A stretch of DNA of 64,000 nt. It comes from an uncultured Eubacteriales bacterium. GTDB taxonomy: Bacteria > Bacillota > Clostridia > Oscillospirales > Oscillospiraceae. Location of the stretch: assembly GCA_900544975.1 (NCBI GenBank), contig UQXI01000008.1, positions 17,978 to 81,977 of the forward strand, given 5' to 3'. Positions 52,648-62,462 of the stretch are shown here, piece after piece (position 1 is the first letter of the stretch; each line of letters begins with the position of its first letter). The position numbers and the translations under genes were made by a program. The notes beneath the pieces are model-generated. The model saw nothing but the letters and a program-made list of their open reading frames with translations. It made no database searches and had not been told where the DNA came from.

Positions 52648-55600
52648 TTATCCCACCAGGTCGCACAGGCGCTGTATCACCTGGGCTGCCTGTGCCCGGG
52701 TGGCAGTCCCCTTAGGCGCCAGGGTATTATTGCCCATACCTGTGATGAGACCGCTGCCTATGGCCCAGACCATGGCATCCGCCGCATAGGGGGACACCTG
52801 AGAAGCATCCGTAAAGTCCGTCAGGCTACCGGAGGGGGACACATCGACGCCCAGGCTCTTAGCGTAGCGGGCCAGGAATGTCACCAACTGCTCCCGGGTC
52901 AGGGGCGCATTGGGGGCGAAGCTTCCGCCTCCCATACCGGTGGCAATGCCGTTCTGGGCGGCCCAGAGAACAGCGCTGTAGTAGTACTGTCCCTCCGCCA
53001 CATCCGTAAAGGGCATCTCACCGGTCACTTCGGGAGAACTGGCCATCCGGTACAGGATGGTCACAAGCTGCCCCCGGGTCACCTTTTGATCGGGTGCGAA
53101 CAGACCGTTGCCCATACCGGTCATGTATCCGGAGGTGAGAACAAAGTCCACAGCCTCGTGATACCAGGCCTCGGGCTTCAGGTCGGTGAAATCTGCGGAG
53201 GGGCAGTGCTGGGCATTGGCGGGGATGGTCTCCCGTTCCGTGTGGCCGCAGACGGTGCAGACGCGCTCCCGGATGCCGTCGGTGAAGCAGCCGGCCTCCA
53301 GGATTACAGTCCACTGGCCGAAGCTATGGCCCAGAGGCTCGATGACTTCGCCCTTGGTCTTCACGTCTCCGCAGACGGCGCAGACCTCATCGCCGGTGTA
53401 GCCCGCCTCGGTGCAGGTGGCTTCCTTGGCGTTTACCAGGACGTAGCTGTGGCCCAAGGCATTCTGTATGTCGCTGATGTAGGCGTGGCCGCAGGTCTTG
53501 CACACATGTTCCGTGTAACCATAGGCGGTGCAGGTGGGTGCATGGACGGTTTCCTCATAATCGTGGCCCAGAGCGTCCACGTAATCTGCCATATAGCTGT
53601 GGCCGCAATCCTTGCAGGTGTAGGTGGTATAGCCCATTGTCACACAGGTGGGCTCTGTCACCACAGACGCATAGTCGTGACCCTTGGGATTCTGGTAGTC
53701 GCCCACATAGCTGTGGCCGCAATCCTTACAGGTGTAGGTGGTATAGCCCATCTCCTCACAGGTAGGCTCCGTCACCACAGCCTCATAGCTGTGTTCCCGC
53801 ATGGGGATGGCTTCCGTATAGCTTTCGCCGCAGTCGCAGGTGAAGGTTATGACGCCCTCCTCCGTGCAGGTGGGCTCCTTGGTTACGGTCTGGGTATAAC
53901 TGTGTCCCAGGGCTTCGGTATAGCTGTCCACATAACTGACACCGCAGGTCTTGCAGGTGTGGGTGGTATAGCCCATCTTATCATGGGTGGGAGCCGTCAC
54001 CACATCCTCATAGGTGTGCCCCAGGGCCTCTACGATGCTATCCACGTAGCTTTGACCGCAGACAGCGCAGGTGTGAGTGGTGTAGCCGGCGGCGGTACAG
54101 GTGGGAGCCGTCTTGACCGTCTGGTACTGGTGGCCCGTGGCTTCCGTGAACTGATCCCGGTAATTGTAGTCGCAGCGGGAACAGGTGTGCTGGGTGTAGC
54201 CGTCGGCCTCGCAGGTGGGAGCCACCACTGTCTCGGTGAATTCATGGCCCAGAGGCGCTCCGTACTCGTAGGTCTCCTGGCTGATCTCACCGCAGCCCAG
54301 GCATACATAATAGTATACGGCGGCGTGCTCACAGTCAGCGGGGGTCTTCAGATAGGTCTCGTCAATGATCATACCATGGGGATCGTGGGGGGCGTTGTAA
54401 ATTTTCAGATCGCTGACCCAGCCCACATCCCGGCCTCCGTTGGTGGCTTCATCCTTTGCATAGGAGAAGGTGAAGACATAGACACCGGCCTCCAACTTCC
54501 GTTCAAAGGCGCCCTTTGCCTCGCCGCTGAGGTTGCTGGCAATGGCTTCCGTCTCCTCGCCGTTGGTCAGGGTGATGTTCACAAAATCGTAATCCTGCTC
54601 CGAGGACGCGCCATAGTTGAAGGAAACGGTGGCAGGCCACTCCAGAGTCACCGTCAGCTTGGTGGTGGAGGTAGTGTTGCCCGCGCCGACATTGGTGCTC
54701 TCAAAGCACCGTGTGTTCTCGTTGTAGCTCCAGGGATAATCTCCCTCGTCGGTGAAGGAAGCGTAGAGGATGCCCTCTTTGTGGTAATCGAAGCCGATGT
54801 GGCTCAGGCGGATGTCGTCCCAGACCCGGTAGGTCTCACCGCAGACGGCGCAGGTGCACAGTTTGTACATCTTGTACACCACGGTCTTCTCGGGATCCTC
54901 GGTGTGGCCCAGGGCGTCCACATACTCCGTCCGCAGGGTCTCGCCGCACTTGGGGCAAACATAGGTGGTGTAGCCCTGCTCTGTGCAGGTGGGGGCGGTA
55001 ACAACACCGTTTTCCAGAGTGTGGAAGGACACGTCCTTCTGCCACAGAAGGGCGGGATAGCCGTAGCACACCAGGCCGAAGGCGACGCCCAGCTCCTGTG
55101 CACGAAGCTGTGCGTCGGACAGGGCCACTGCGTTGGCGTCCCCGGCGGACGGGGTATCCAGGTAATAGCAGTTGACGAGCTTCGCAGACTGCACCCGGCC
55201 GGCCACACTGGCCACATAGGTCGCGTCGTCAACGGAGCCGGTCACCACTCCCACGTTATAGCCGTTGGTCAGGGTGACAGGGCCCTGATACTGGGCGCTG
55301 CCGGAGCTGCCTCCCCGGAAGTCGCCTACGAGGCCGCCCACATACTGCTTGCCGGTGATGGTACCGGTGTTGTAGCAATCGGAAATCAGCTGGTTGTAGG
55401 TTGCGGCGCCAACAATACCGCCCACACCGGAATTGGTGCTGGAGATATTGCCGGTATTGTAGCAGCCCTCAATGGTAACGTCCCAGCCGTAGATGCTGCC
55501 CACAATGCCGCCGGTGGAGTAGGTGGAGGAGACGCTGCCGTGATTGGCACAGTTGCGGATGGCGCCGTTTCTCATGGCGTACACAATACCGCCGGCGCCT

Positions 55601-58600
55601 CTGGTTGAAGTGGCCGTTACTGTGACGTCCACATAGGAGGTCACGTTTTCAATGAGGCTGCCTCTGAAATCGTACACAATGCCGCCGGCGTTGTCCGCGG
55701 CGTTGACGCTGCCCCGCACCGTCAGGTTCCGGAGCTGGGAGCCGTTGTTCATATAGTAGAACAGGCCCACAGCGGAGTTCAGCTTGATGATCTCATGGCC
55801 CTGGCCGTCCAGAATCGTGGCGTTGCCGCCGGAGGCGCCCTTGTAGGTCCAGGGGTAATTGGCCAGATCAATATCGTTGCACAAAACGCCCGTGACTGCC
55901 GCGCCGGACTGGCTTTGCTTGGTGAACCAGGCCAGCTCCGCGCCGTTGGTGATCTGATAGACTCCGTCTTCATCCTTGGCGGGCTCGGTTTCGGTCACGC
56001 CATCCCAGGCCTCCTGGGCAGCTGTCTTCAAAGTGATGACGAAGGTATTCTCTCCTCCCGCCGTGACGGTGAGGGTGCCGTAGGCGTATTCGTAGCCCGC
56101 CGCTTCGGCGGTGTAGCTGTAGACGCCCTCCAGCGCCAGGAACTTGCCGTCCGAATCCATGACGGCTCGATTGCCCTCTTCATCGGACAGTGTCACGGTG
56201 AGGTCTGCAGGGGCAATGGCCTTGCCGGTCTCATCCTGGAAGCGGATGGTTCCGGTGATGAAGTCCGTGTGCTCCAGCTGGATGGGGATTTCGGGCAGCT
56301 GGCCCAGGAAAATCTTCACGCTCCGGGCGGTAAAGTTCTGGTTCAGACCCTTGGCATAGGTGGTGGTGCGGTGGGCGCCGGCAGGGCTGCCGAAGCCGCC
56401 CATGCGGATGGCGCCATCTGTCAGGGTGTAGGTGTCGCCCGTCCAGTACTTGGGAATGGTGACGGTGCGGGTCTGGCGGGCGGGATTTCCGTTGAAATCA
56501 TACACGCCGATTCCGCCGGTGCCGTCGCCAAACTTGGTTCCGTCCTCGCCCACATAGTACAGGTTGGCATTGAAATTATAGTTGCCGGACATCTTCTCGA
56601 CGGGGTTGGTCAGACCGGTGAACTGGATTTTCACGGTGTCGCCAGCCTTGATGCTCTCCAGCTTGTTGCCGTTGGCGTCCTGAAGTTCATAGCTTACCTG
56701 CTTGGCGGTGATGATCTGATAGGTGGCAAGGCCGTCCTTCTCCACCCGGACGATGTTCCGGCCAGTGGTAAGGCCGGTGAGGGTAACGCTTCCGTCCTCA
56801 TTCACGGTTACGCCCTCTCCTGTGAAGCCCTGGTAGCTCACGGTCTTTGTTCCCACCACGGGGCGGTTGACGGTGACGGTACAGCCGCTCTCCGGGGTGA
56901 AGGTGTAGCTTGCGCCGCTGCTGCCCGCATAGAACAGAGGATCGTGCTCCGCATCCAGGGTGTCCCCCACCAGCTTTTCAATGGAGGCGTTCATCCCCTC
57001 GTTGATGGTCATGTTGGTCTGGATGGCGGAGCCGTCCGCGCCCACAGTGACCACAATCACGCCGGTGTTCTCCGGCCAGATGGCGGAGAAGCGCTTGGAG
57101 GCAGTGCTGCTCTGGCCCTGCATATTGGTCATGGCGTCATAGGTCACCAGAATGATGGCGGTGCCCTCCTGATTGGCTGTGACCGCGGCCACGGAGCTGT
57201 TCTTCTCATGGACATCAATGGAGAGAATGTTGCTGGGTTTGCCCTCCGGGTCGATGACCTGGTAGTGCATATCCGGCAGGGCCACCTTGGAGTTTATGAA
57301 GCTCTCGATGGACATCCAGTTCCGGAAGACGTTCAGCTCGTAGGTCTGGCCCACGTCCAGGTTCATGTAGCCCTTTTCATTGACATTGACGTAAATATCT
57401 GCCAGGTCATACCGGTTCTGCTCATAGCGGTAGATGGTGGAAGGAGTGAATTCCTCACTATCCAGGTACAGGTCCTGAGCGGACACGGTGACCGTGGACT
57501 CCGCGCTCCAGGAGGCGAAGTTCCAGTAGGTGACGCCATCCTCATGTTGCACCCGGTAGAAGCACTGGGTACTCTTGGGAATCCGGTAGGTATAGGAGTC
57601 GGTTCCCTCGGCGCTCAGGTCGCTGCTGTAGAGTTCATAGAAGTCATAGACATAATAGGTGTGGAAGCGGCCCGCGTCCACGGTGGCGCCATCGGGAACC
57701 ACGAAAGTCACCAGCACGCCTTCGGGGATGGCGGTGCTGAGGTAGCTGTAGCTGGCGTTCAGGGTCCTGGTCAGGGTGGCTGCCAGATGGTTCGGATGGA
57801 GCTCGCTGTTGGGCGTGAAGGTGAGCTTCACAGCGTCGCCCTCCAGGCACAGCATACTCTTTTTGCCGTTGGCGTCCACGCCGAAAGTGGATTCCCGGTC
57901 AAAGGTCATGGCCTGGTTGGCGGCGGTGCCGGTGACGGTGTAGTCCGTGCCGTCCACCCAGAGGTTACCCTCGGCGTCCTTGTTGGTGGCGTAGATGCCG
58001 GAGGCGGTAAGTACGAAGAAGTGGTTCCGCTCTGCATAGTCGCCCAGACCGGTGGGCTCGCCCTCCCGGGTGACCACCAGCTTCATGGAGCCGTTGCAGT
58101 TGCCGGTAGAGTCATAGGCGTAGAGGCGGTACTCGCCAGTGCACAGGTTGGTGGTGTAGACATTGCTCTCCGGGGTCACGCCGGCCAGCATATCCGTCTC
58201 ACCCTCCACGCCGTCGGTCAGGGTGTAGAGCTTGGCGGTCTGGCCGTTGGTGCTCAGCTTGATGACCACTTCCGTCTCCACCGGAGCGGCCACCGGCTTC
58301 GCCACCTCGGTGGTCAGGGTTGTGAGGCCGTAGTTCTCGGAATCAAAGCCATAGGTGTAGGCAATGGTCAGGTAGCCTTCCCGCTCGCTTTCCGTGACGG
58401 TCACATAGTCGGTTACATCCCGCACATTGCCGTTTTTCAGATTGGCAACGACCTCCAGGCCCTCGGCGGTCCAGACGCCGTCCTCGTCTTCCACCCAAGC
58501 GGTGGGAGCCTGGTATACGGTAATGGAGAGAATCGTAGAGGTGATTGCCATGGTGTAGCAGGAGTCGTTCTTATAGTAGATGGTGCCGTACTCATCGGCG

Positions 58601-61600
58601 ATGGTGGAGCAGATGCAGTACTGGTTCAGGGGGGAGAGGGGGGTGAAGACCTCGCTGTAGCCCTCGTCCGTGGTGGTGATGGGCTCGGTCTGGCCCTTCT
58701 TGTCCTTCAAAACGGAGACGCCGCCAGGCTGCGTGTTGTAGGGCAGGTAAATATAGACATAGCCCTCCTGCTCGTCGGCGTAGGCGGTTGTCACCATGGC
58801 AGAGGTTTGGGGGTAGCCCTTGATGTCATAGACATAGGCCTGCGTCATGGAGCCGTCGTCGTTCAGGTCAAAGACGGCGATGCCGTGGCCGGAGAAGTCC
58901 CCGAACTGGCTGGTACCGGCAACGCCAATGTAGATTCGGTTATTGAACACCGAGGGGGTGCAGGTGGACATGGCGTACTGATTCCCTTTGGAGTCCTGAA
59001 GTACCACGGAGTTAAAATCAATAATTTTGCCCGTGGACCAATCCAGCTTGGCGTTGCACATGACGCCGCCCTTGGAGGTGAAGAAAAACCGGTCGGAATC
59101 GGACTCATAGGAGACGTTGGAGCGGATGTCTCCCCGGATGCCGTCGTGGGAGTCCATCAGCTCACCGGTAAACCGATCGAAGACCAGGAGGCTGGCGGTC
59201 TCGGAGGAGTTGCCTCCCTGCCCGTCGTCGGTGCCCACCAGGACATACTGCTCCGTGGCATAGGCTCCGGCCCAGTAGAAACCGCCGGCTCTGGCATAGG
59301 TCCAGGAGGAGATCTTGCTCTCGTCCGTCCTAGCGGGGTCTTCATCCGTCACAGACAGGCAGACAAAGTTGGCGTCTCTGGTCTCGCTGTTCCAGAAGCC
59401 CACATAGACGTATCCGTCCTCGTAGGTGACAGGGCAGTTGGGCTGGCCGCCCAGAGGATCGGTGTAGACCCACAGGGATTCCAGAGTCTTGGCGTTGAAG
59501 GCCTGCACCTTGCCGGACAGGGGCACGAAGATCATGCCGTCGCCGTAGGTGGGCGGGATGATGCCAAAGCCGCAGGTACCGGCCATGGTCCCCTCCAGCT
59601 TCACCTCGCCGGTGTTCCGATCCACCCGCTTGATGGAGCTGCCCACAATGACAATCAGGTCGCCGTCCACCAGGATGGGGGGATTGGGTGCGGCGGCCCA
59701 GCCGGAGCCCCACTTGGCGGCCCACAGCAGCTCCGCATCCTCCGGGGTATAGGGGGTTCTGGCCCACGTAACGCCCAGGTTGTCCTCTCCCCGGAAGCTG
59801 CCCCACTGGGCATAGATGGTCTTGTCAATGGTCTCATTGACTGGCGCCTGCTCCAGGGTAATCTCAATGGTGCCGGATTCGGCCAGATTGAAGCCGTTCT
59901 TCTGACCGATGTAGCCATCCTTGGTCACGGTGTAGGAATAGTCATTGCTGGACATCAGGGTGTAAACGCCGTTTTCTGGCCAGAGCCGCTGGCCGAAGCT
60001 GTCCTGGAGATGCACAACGGCGTCCTCCGGTGTCACATCAAACGCAATGGAAATCTCAGCAACCTTGTTGACAGTGATTTCATAGGTGTTCTCATAGCCG
60101 CCCGGATTCACAACCTTCACCAAAATCACATTCTCGCCGTCCTCCAGGGCAATCACGTTGCTCTCGCCGCCATTGTAGGTGACGGTGTAGCTGTCGTCTC
60201 TGGGGGTGGCCTGAACGGTGACGGCGCCCACCGTGGTGGTGGCGGTGTAGGACAGGGTGTCGGTACGGAAGCCCTCATGAAAGGGGACGCCCTCCAGGGA
60301 CAGCGCCGTCAGGGAGGGCTGCACCCGAATAACCTGCATCGCATAGGCCTGGAGATCGCCTTCCACGCCTACCTCAACGGTCACACTGTTGACGCAGGTT
60401 CCGGCATCCAGGAAATAGGCCATCCACTGTCCGCTGGACTTGCCGCTGGTGATGTTCACCGACCGATCTTGTCCATTTGTTCCAGACCACTTTGCTGTAA
60501 TGGTAGAGCCCGCCGGAGCATTCTCGGACAGGGTGGCCCAGGCATACGCGCCAGAGACATTGTCCGGCACCAGCATGGTGTACGCCAGATTCCCTTCCGC
60601 GAAAGCGGGGGACAGCTCATACCGAAGGGAATCGGCAGACGACATATACGTGAACCGCAGATCGGACAGATATCCCGGCACAGCCGGTTCCGTGCCGGTC
60701 ACTTCAATCCGTGCCGCTGCCGGAGCATTCACTGCATCCTCCGTGGCGGCATTGCTATCCGTACCCAGGAGATAATAGGCGCCAGGGGTTTCGGGCAACG
60801 TGATGCGCAGGGCGGCGCTGGTATTGGTCTGGCCGTCAGCCACGTCCCGCACCTTTTCCCAGTTGGAGTTGTACAGCGCGACATCCACGCCCGCGAAAGG
60901 CTCCAGCTCGTTGTTGGCCGCATTCCAGCGCTGGAGGTTTACGGTGAGATCGCTGCCTGGATCGCCGCTATAGACGTTCTGATCAAAGCAGCAGAATTCT
61001 CCCTCCAGGTAGAAATTCCAGTTGGAGAACAGGCCAACATCAATGGCGTCCCCATCGGACAGCAGGATATAGTCCGCCGTGGAGCCCCAGCCCGGACTCA
61101 TAAGCGGGTACATATGATTGCGGTAATACTTCAGGTTCAGGTCATGGCCCCAGAAGTTGTTCATAAAGAAGCTGGTGGGGCTGCCTGAGAAGGCCGCGGC
61201 ACGCAACCCGTTGCTGTCATAGGCCAGGGTACCATCCAGGTAATTGATTTCTGTATTCTCGACATAATCCAGGACACCGGAGGTGCCCTTGCAGCACTCC
61301 GACTCCGGCAGTCCCATGTAGTACCGCTCCAGCAGGTAGATGTAAAGATGCAGTGCGGTGGGACGTGCTACAATCTTCTCATCCGTATAGCTGCCCTGAC
61401 CGTTTTCTGTATGATAGCGGTAATACTGCTCCAGGCCATAGAGGTTCAGGTCAAAATAGGGCACCGTAACCTCCAGGTTTGCGAGGACGCTTTCAGCCTG
61501 GTCGTTGCCCAGAATGGGCATACCGTCATTGGAGATGGTGACATAGACGGTCACGGATGCGGCGGGCGTTTCGTCATAGCCGTACTGTGTAGAATTGCCG

Positions 61601-61971
61601 CCATCCGCCTCGGTGACAGTGACCGCTATGGTGTGGCTGGCAGTGGAGCCTGCCTCACAGGAAGCGGTGATGACCGGCGTGTAATCACCCGGCTCGCTGA
61701 CGGAGAAGTACAGTTTTCCGTCGGCGATTTTTGTGTGTTCCCCAAATGCTCCGCCGCCCAGCGAATAGGTCAGGGCGTGGCCCTCCCTGTCGGAAAACAC
61801 AGTGGATAAGTCCAGTTCATAGACACTGCCCACCGCGACTTCCGCCGCAGCCGGCGCGGTATCCAGAACCGAGATGTGTGACCCCTCGCCGCCGGCGGCA
61901 CCGGCGGGCGTGGGCAGTATGCCCAGAACCAAAACCAGGGCCAGGAGCATACTCAGGATTCGTTTGTGCAT
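52648..61971 (-). CDS. 3107-residue B12-regulated SLH surface protein with PQQ-type beta-propeller
   Basis: Signal peptide 1-25. A DUF4430/transcobalamin-C-like region lies at about 135-340, with the motif YILLSDGDAIDVGLFSNW. Cadherin-like beta-sandwiches follow. A PQQ-like beta-propeller spans about 710-1150 and is clearly homologous to that of the protein at 35468-40627: both have LGGQPNCP, GFWNSE and SWTY. Further Ig-like domains follow, then GLUG-type beta-helix repeats (about 1995-2255, GGIVYDF, GGIVGS), one isolated Cys repeat near 2325, ten tandem Cys repeats (about 2545-2920, EPTCEEMGYTTYTCKDCGHS type) and three SLH domains (about 2925-3105). AGGAGG precedes the ATG. It is a single-gene unit under its own cobalamin riboswitch. 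I infer a wall-anchored capture protein for corrinoid or a corrinoid-carrier complex. A B12-regulated adhesin is the alternative. Confidence 0.8.
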   Translation of the reverse strand: MHKRILSMLLALVLVLGILPTPAGAAGGEGSHISVLDTAPAAAEVAVGSVYELDLSTVFSDREGHALTYSLGGGAFGEHTKIADGKLYFSVSEPGDYTPVITASCEAGSTASHTIAVTVTEADGGNSTQYGYDETPAASVTVYVTISNDGMPILGNDQAESVLANLEVTVPYFDLNLYGLEQYYRYHTENGQGSYTDEKIVARPTALHLYIYLLERYYMGLPESECCKGTSGVLDYVENTEINYLDGTLAYDSNGLRAAAFSGSPTSFFMNNFWGHDLNLKYYRNHMYPLMSPGWGSTADYILLSDGDAIDVGLFSNWNFYLEGEFCCFDQNVYSGDPGSDLTVNLQRWNAANNELEPFAGVDVALYNSNWEKVRDVADGQTNTSAALRITLPETPGAYYLLGTDSNAATEDAVNAPAAARIEVTGTEPAVPGYLSDLRFTYMSSADSLRYELSPAFAEGNLAYTMLVPDNVSGAYAWATLSENAPAGSTITAKWSGTNGQDRSVNITSGKSSGQWMAYFLDAGTCVNSVTVEVGVEGDLQAYAMQVIRVQPSLTALSLEGVPFHEGFRTDTLSYTATTTVGAVTVQATPRDDSYTVTYNGGESNVIALEDGENVILVKVVNPGGYENTYEITVNKVAEISIAFDVTPEDAVVHLQDSFGQRLWPENGVYTLMSSNDYSYTVTKDGYIGQKNGFNLAESGTIEITLEQAPVNETIDKTIYAQWGSFRGEDNLGVTWARTPYTPEDAELLWAAKWGSGWAAAPNPPILVDGDLIVIVGSSIKRVDRNTGEVKLEGTMAGTCGFGIIPPTYGDGMIFVPLSGKVQAFNAKTLESLWVYTDPLGGQPNCPVTYEDGYVYVGFWNSETRDANFVCLSVTDEDPARTDESKISSWTYARAGGFYWAGAYATEQYVLVGTDDGQGGNSSETASLLVFDRFTGELMDSHDGIRGDIRSNVSYESDSDRFFFTSKGGVMCNAKLDWSTGKIIDFNSVVLQDSKGNQYAMSTCTPSVFNNRIYIGVAGTSQFGDFSGHGIAVFDLNDDGSMTQAYVYDIKGYPQTSAMVTTAYADEQEGYVYIYLPYNTQPGGVSVLKDKKGQTEPITTTDEGYSEVFTPLSPLNQYCICSTIADEYGTIYYKNDSCYTMAITSTILSITVYQAPTAWVEDEDGVWTAEGLEVVANLKNGNVRDVTDYVTVTESEREGYLTIAYTYGFDSENYGLTTLTTEVAKPVAAPVETEVVIKLSTNGQTAKLYTLTDGVEGETDMLAGVTPESNVYTTNLCTGEYRLYAYDSTGNCNGSMKLVVTREGEPTGLGDYAERNHFFVLTASGIYATNKDAEGNLWVDGTDYTVTGTAANQAMTFDRESTFGVDANGKKSMLCLEGDAVKLTFTPNSELHPNHLAATLTRTLNASYSYLSTAIPEGVLVTFVVPDGATVDAGRFHTYYVYDFYELYSSDLSAEGTDSYTYRIPKSTQCFYRVQHEDGVTYWNFASWSAESTVTVSAQDLYLDSEEFTPSTIYRYEQNRYDLADIYVNVNEKGYMNLDVGQTYELNVFRNWMSIESFINSKVALPDMHYQVIDPEGKPSNILSIDVHEKNSSVAAVTANQEGTAIILVTYDAMTNMQGQSSTASKRFSAIWPENTGVIVVTVGADGSAIQTNMTINEGMNASIEKLVGDTLDAEHDPLFYAGSSGASYTFTPESGCTVTVNRPVVGTKTVSYQGFTGEGVTVNEDGSVTLTGLTTGRNIVRVEKDGLATYQIITAKQVSYELQDANGNKLESIKAGDTVKIQFTGLTNPVEKMSGNYNFNANLYYVGEDGTKFGDGTGGIGVYDFNGNPARQTRTVTIPKYWTGDTYTLTDGAIRMGGFGSPAGAHRTTTYAKGLNQNFTARSVKIFLGQLPEIPIQLEHTDFITGTIRFQDETGKAIAPADLTVTLSDEEGNRAVMDSDGKFLALEGVYSYTAEAAGYEYAYGTLTVTAGGENTFVITLKTAAQEAWDGVTETEPAKDEDGVYQITNGAELAWFTKQSQSGAAVTGVLCNDIDLANYPWTYKGASGGNATILDGQGHEIIKLNSAVGLFYYMNNGSQLRNLTVRGSVNAADNAGGIVYDFRGSLIENVTSYVDVTVTATSTRGAGGIVYAMRNGAIRNCANHGSVSSTYSTGGIVGSIYGWDVTIEGCYNTGNISSTNSGVGGIVGAATYNQLISDCYNTGTITGKQYVGGLVGDFRGGSSGSAQYQGPVTLTNGYNVGVVTGSVDDATYVASVAGRVQSAKLVNCYYLDTPSAGDANAVALSDAQLRAQELGVAFGLVCYGYPALLWQKDVSFHTLENGVVTAPTCTEQGYTTYVCPKCGETLRTEYVDALGHTEDPEKTVVYKMYKLCTCAVCGETYRVWDDIRLSHIGFDYHKEGILYASFTDEGDYPWSYNENTRCFESTNVGAGNTTSTTKLTVTLEWPATVSFNYGASSEQDYDFVNITLTNGEETEAIASNLSGEAKGAFERKLEAGVYVFTFSYAKDEATNGGRDVGWVSDLKIYNAPHDPHGMIIDETYLKTPADCEHAAVYYYVCLGCGEISQETYEYGAPLGHEFTETVVAPTCEADGYTQHTCSRCDYNYRDQFTEATGHQYQTVKTAPTCTAAGYTTHTCAVCGQSYVDSIVEALGHTYEDVVTAPTHDKMGYTTHTCKTCGVSYVDSYTEALGHSYTQTVTKEPTCTEEGVITFTCDCGESYTEAIPMREHSYEAVVTEPTCEEMGYTTYTCKDCGHSYVGDYQNPKGHDYASVVTEPTCVTMGYTTYTCKDCGHSYMADYVDALGHDYEETVHAPTCTAYGYTEHVCKTCGHAYISDIQNALGHSYVLVNAKEATCTEAGYTGDEVCAVCGDVKTKGEVIEPLGHSFGQWTVILEAGCFTDGIRERVCTVCGHTERETIPANAQHCPSADFTDLKPEAWYHEAVDFVLTSGYMTGMGNGLFAPDQKVTRGQLVTILYRMASSPEVTGEMPFTDVAEGQYYYSAVLWAAQNGIATGMGGGSFAPNAPLTREQLVTFLARYAKSLGVDVSPSGSLTDFTDASQVSPYAADAMVWAIGSGLITGMGNNTLAPKGTATRAQAAQVIQRLCDLVG

Positions 61972-62055
61972 GACTTGTTCCTCCTAAAATCATCTTGAAA
62001 AGCAAATGCGGCAAGTTCTGCCAAGGAAGGTCTTCAAGTCACAGCTCGTGTATGC

Positions 62056-62096
62056 AAAAAAACCACGGCAATCAGACAAATGTCCAATTGCCGTGG
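62056..62096 (-). terminator. Riboswitch-controlled intrinsic terminator before the 3107-residue protein gene
   Basis: CCACGGCAAT (62063-62072) pairs with ATTGCCGTGG (62087-62096), extended by GAC/GTC, and is followed on the - strand by a run of seven T. The stem sequence is almost the same as in the other B12 cassette. Confidence 0.9.
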
Positions 62097-62335
62097 CCGT
62101 TTTTCCACGCACAAATCAGGCCAGGCCTCGTACTCGTTAAGGTCTGACAGGAAGAGAAGCTTCAGCAGTTCTCCTGACTCACGCATCGTAAGCTGGCACA
62201 CAGCCTTCTCAGGGAACTCCCCAATGACCGACTTTCGTCGTGTGTGTAGCCTCCGCGTTCACAGTGGCGGTACCGTCCGGGATTTGCACCCGGTTCTCTA
62301 TTCTCCACCTGGCCCCGAAGGAATCCAGGCAGCAC
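62097..62335 (-). promoter_or_regulatory. Cobalamin riboswitch of the 3107-residue surface protein gene
   Basis: On the - strand: GGGTGCAAATCCCGG, then GCCACTG (62268-62262) and the B12 box AGTCAGGAGAACTGCTG (62179-62163). All conserved cobalamin aptamer elements are in order. It regulates a surface protein rather than a transporter or biosynthetic enzyme. Confidence 0.93.
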
Positions 62336-62365
62336 TGAAACCGATTTGCTTTTCTGAATATTGTT

Positions 62366-62394
62366 ATTGTATATCCGGTAACAGGAAAAGTCAA
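62366..62394 (-). promoter_or_regulatory. Sigma-A promoter of the second B12 cassette
   Basis: On the - strand: TTGACT (62394-62389), a 17-base spacer and TACAAT (62371-62366), about 35 bases before the aptamer. Confidence 0.8.
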
Positions 62395-62462
62395 CCAGAA
62401 AAGCGATGAGTTCCAGGGCAACATTGTAGGATTTATAATGATGTGTGGCACCGGACGGGGCT

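Noticed and set aside
53200..54340. Regularly spaced DNA repeats that could suggest a CRISPR array (also 36080-36410)
   Set aside because: The period is about 105-126 bases, in frame, and encodes the Cys-rich protein repeats. There are no constant repeats with unique spacers and no cas genes.
55795..61188. Very long open frame on the + strand opposite the 3107-residue gene (and a similar one at 52351-55608)
   Set aside because: Its protein is rich in Gly/His/Ala with no domain, signal peptide or ribosome binding site. It is the antisense image of a GC-rich coding strand with biased third positions; the - strand frame has recognisable domains throughout.
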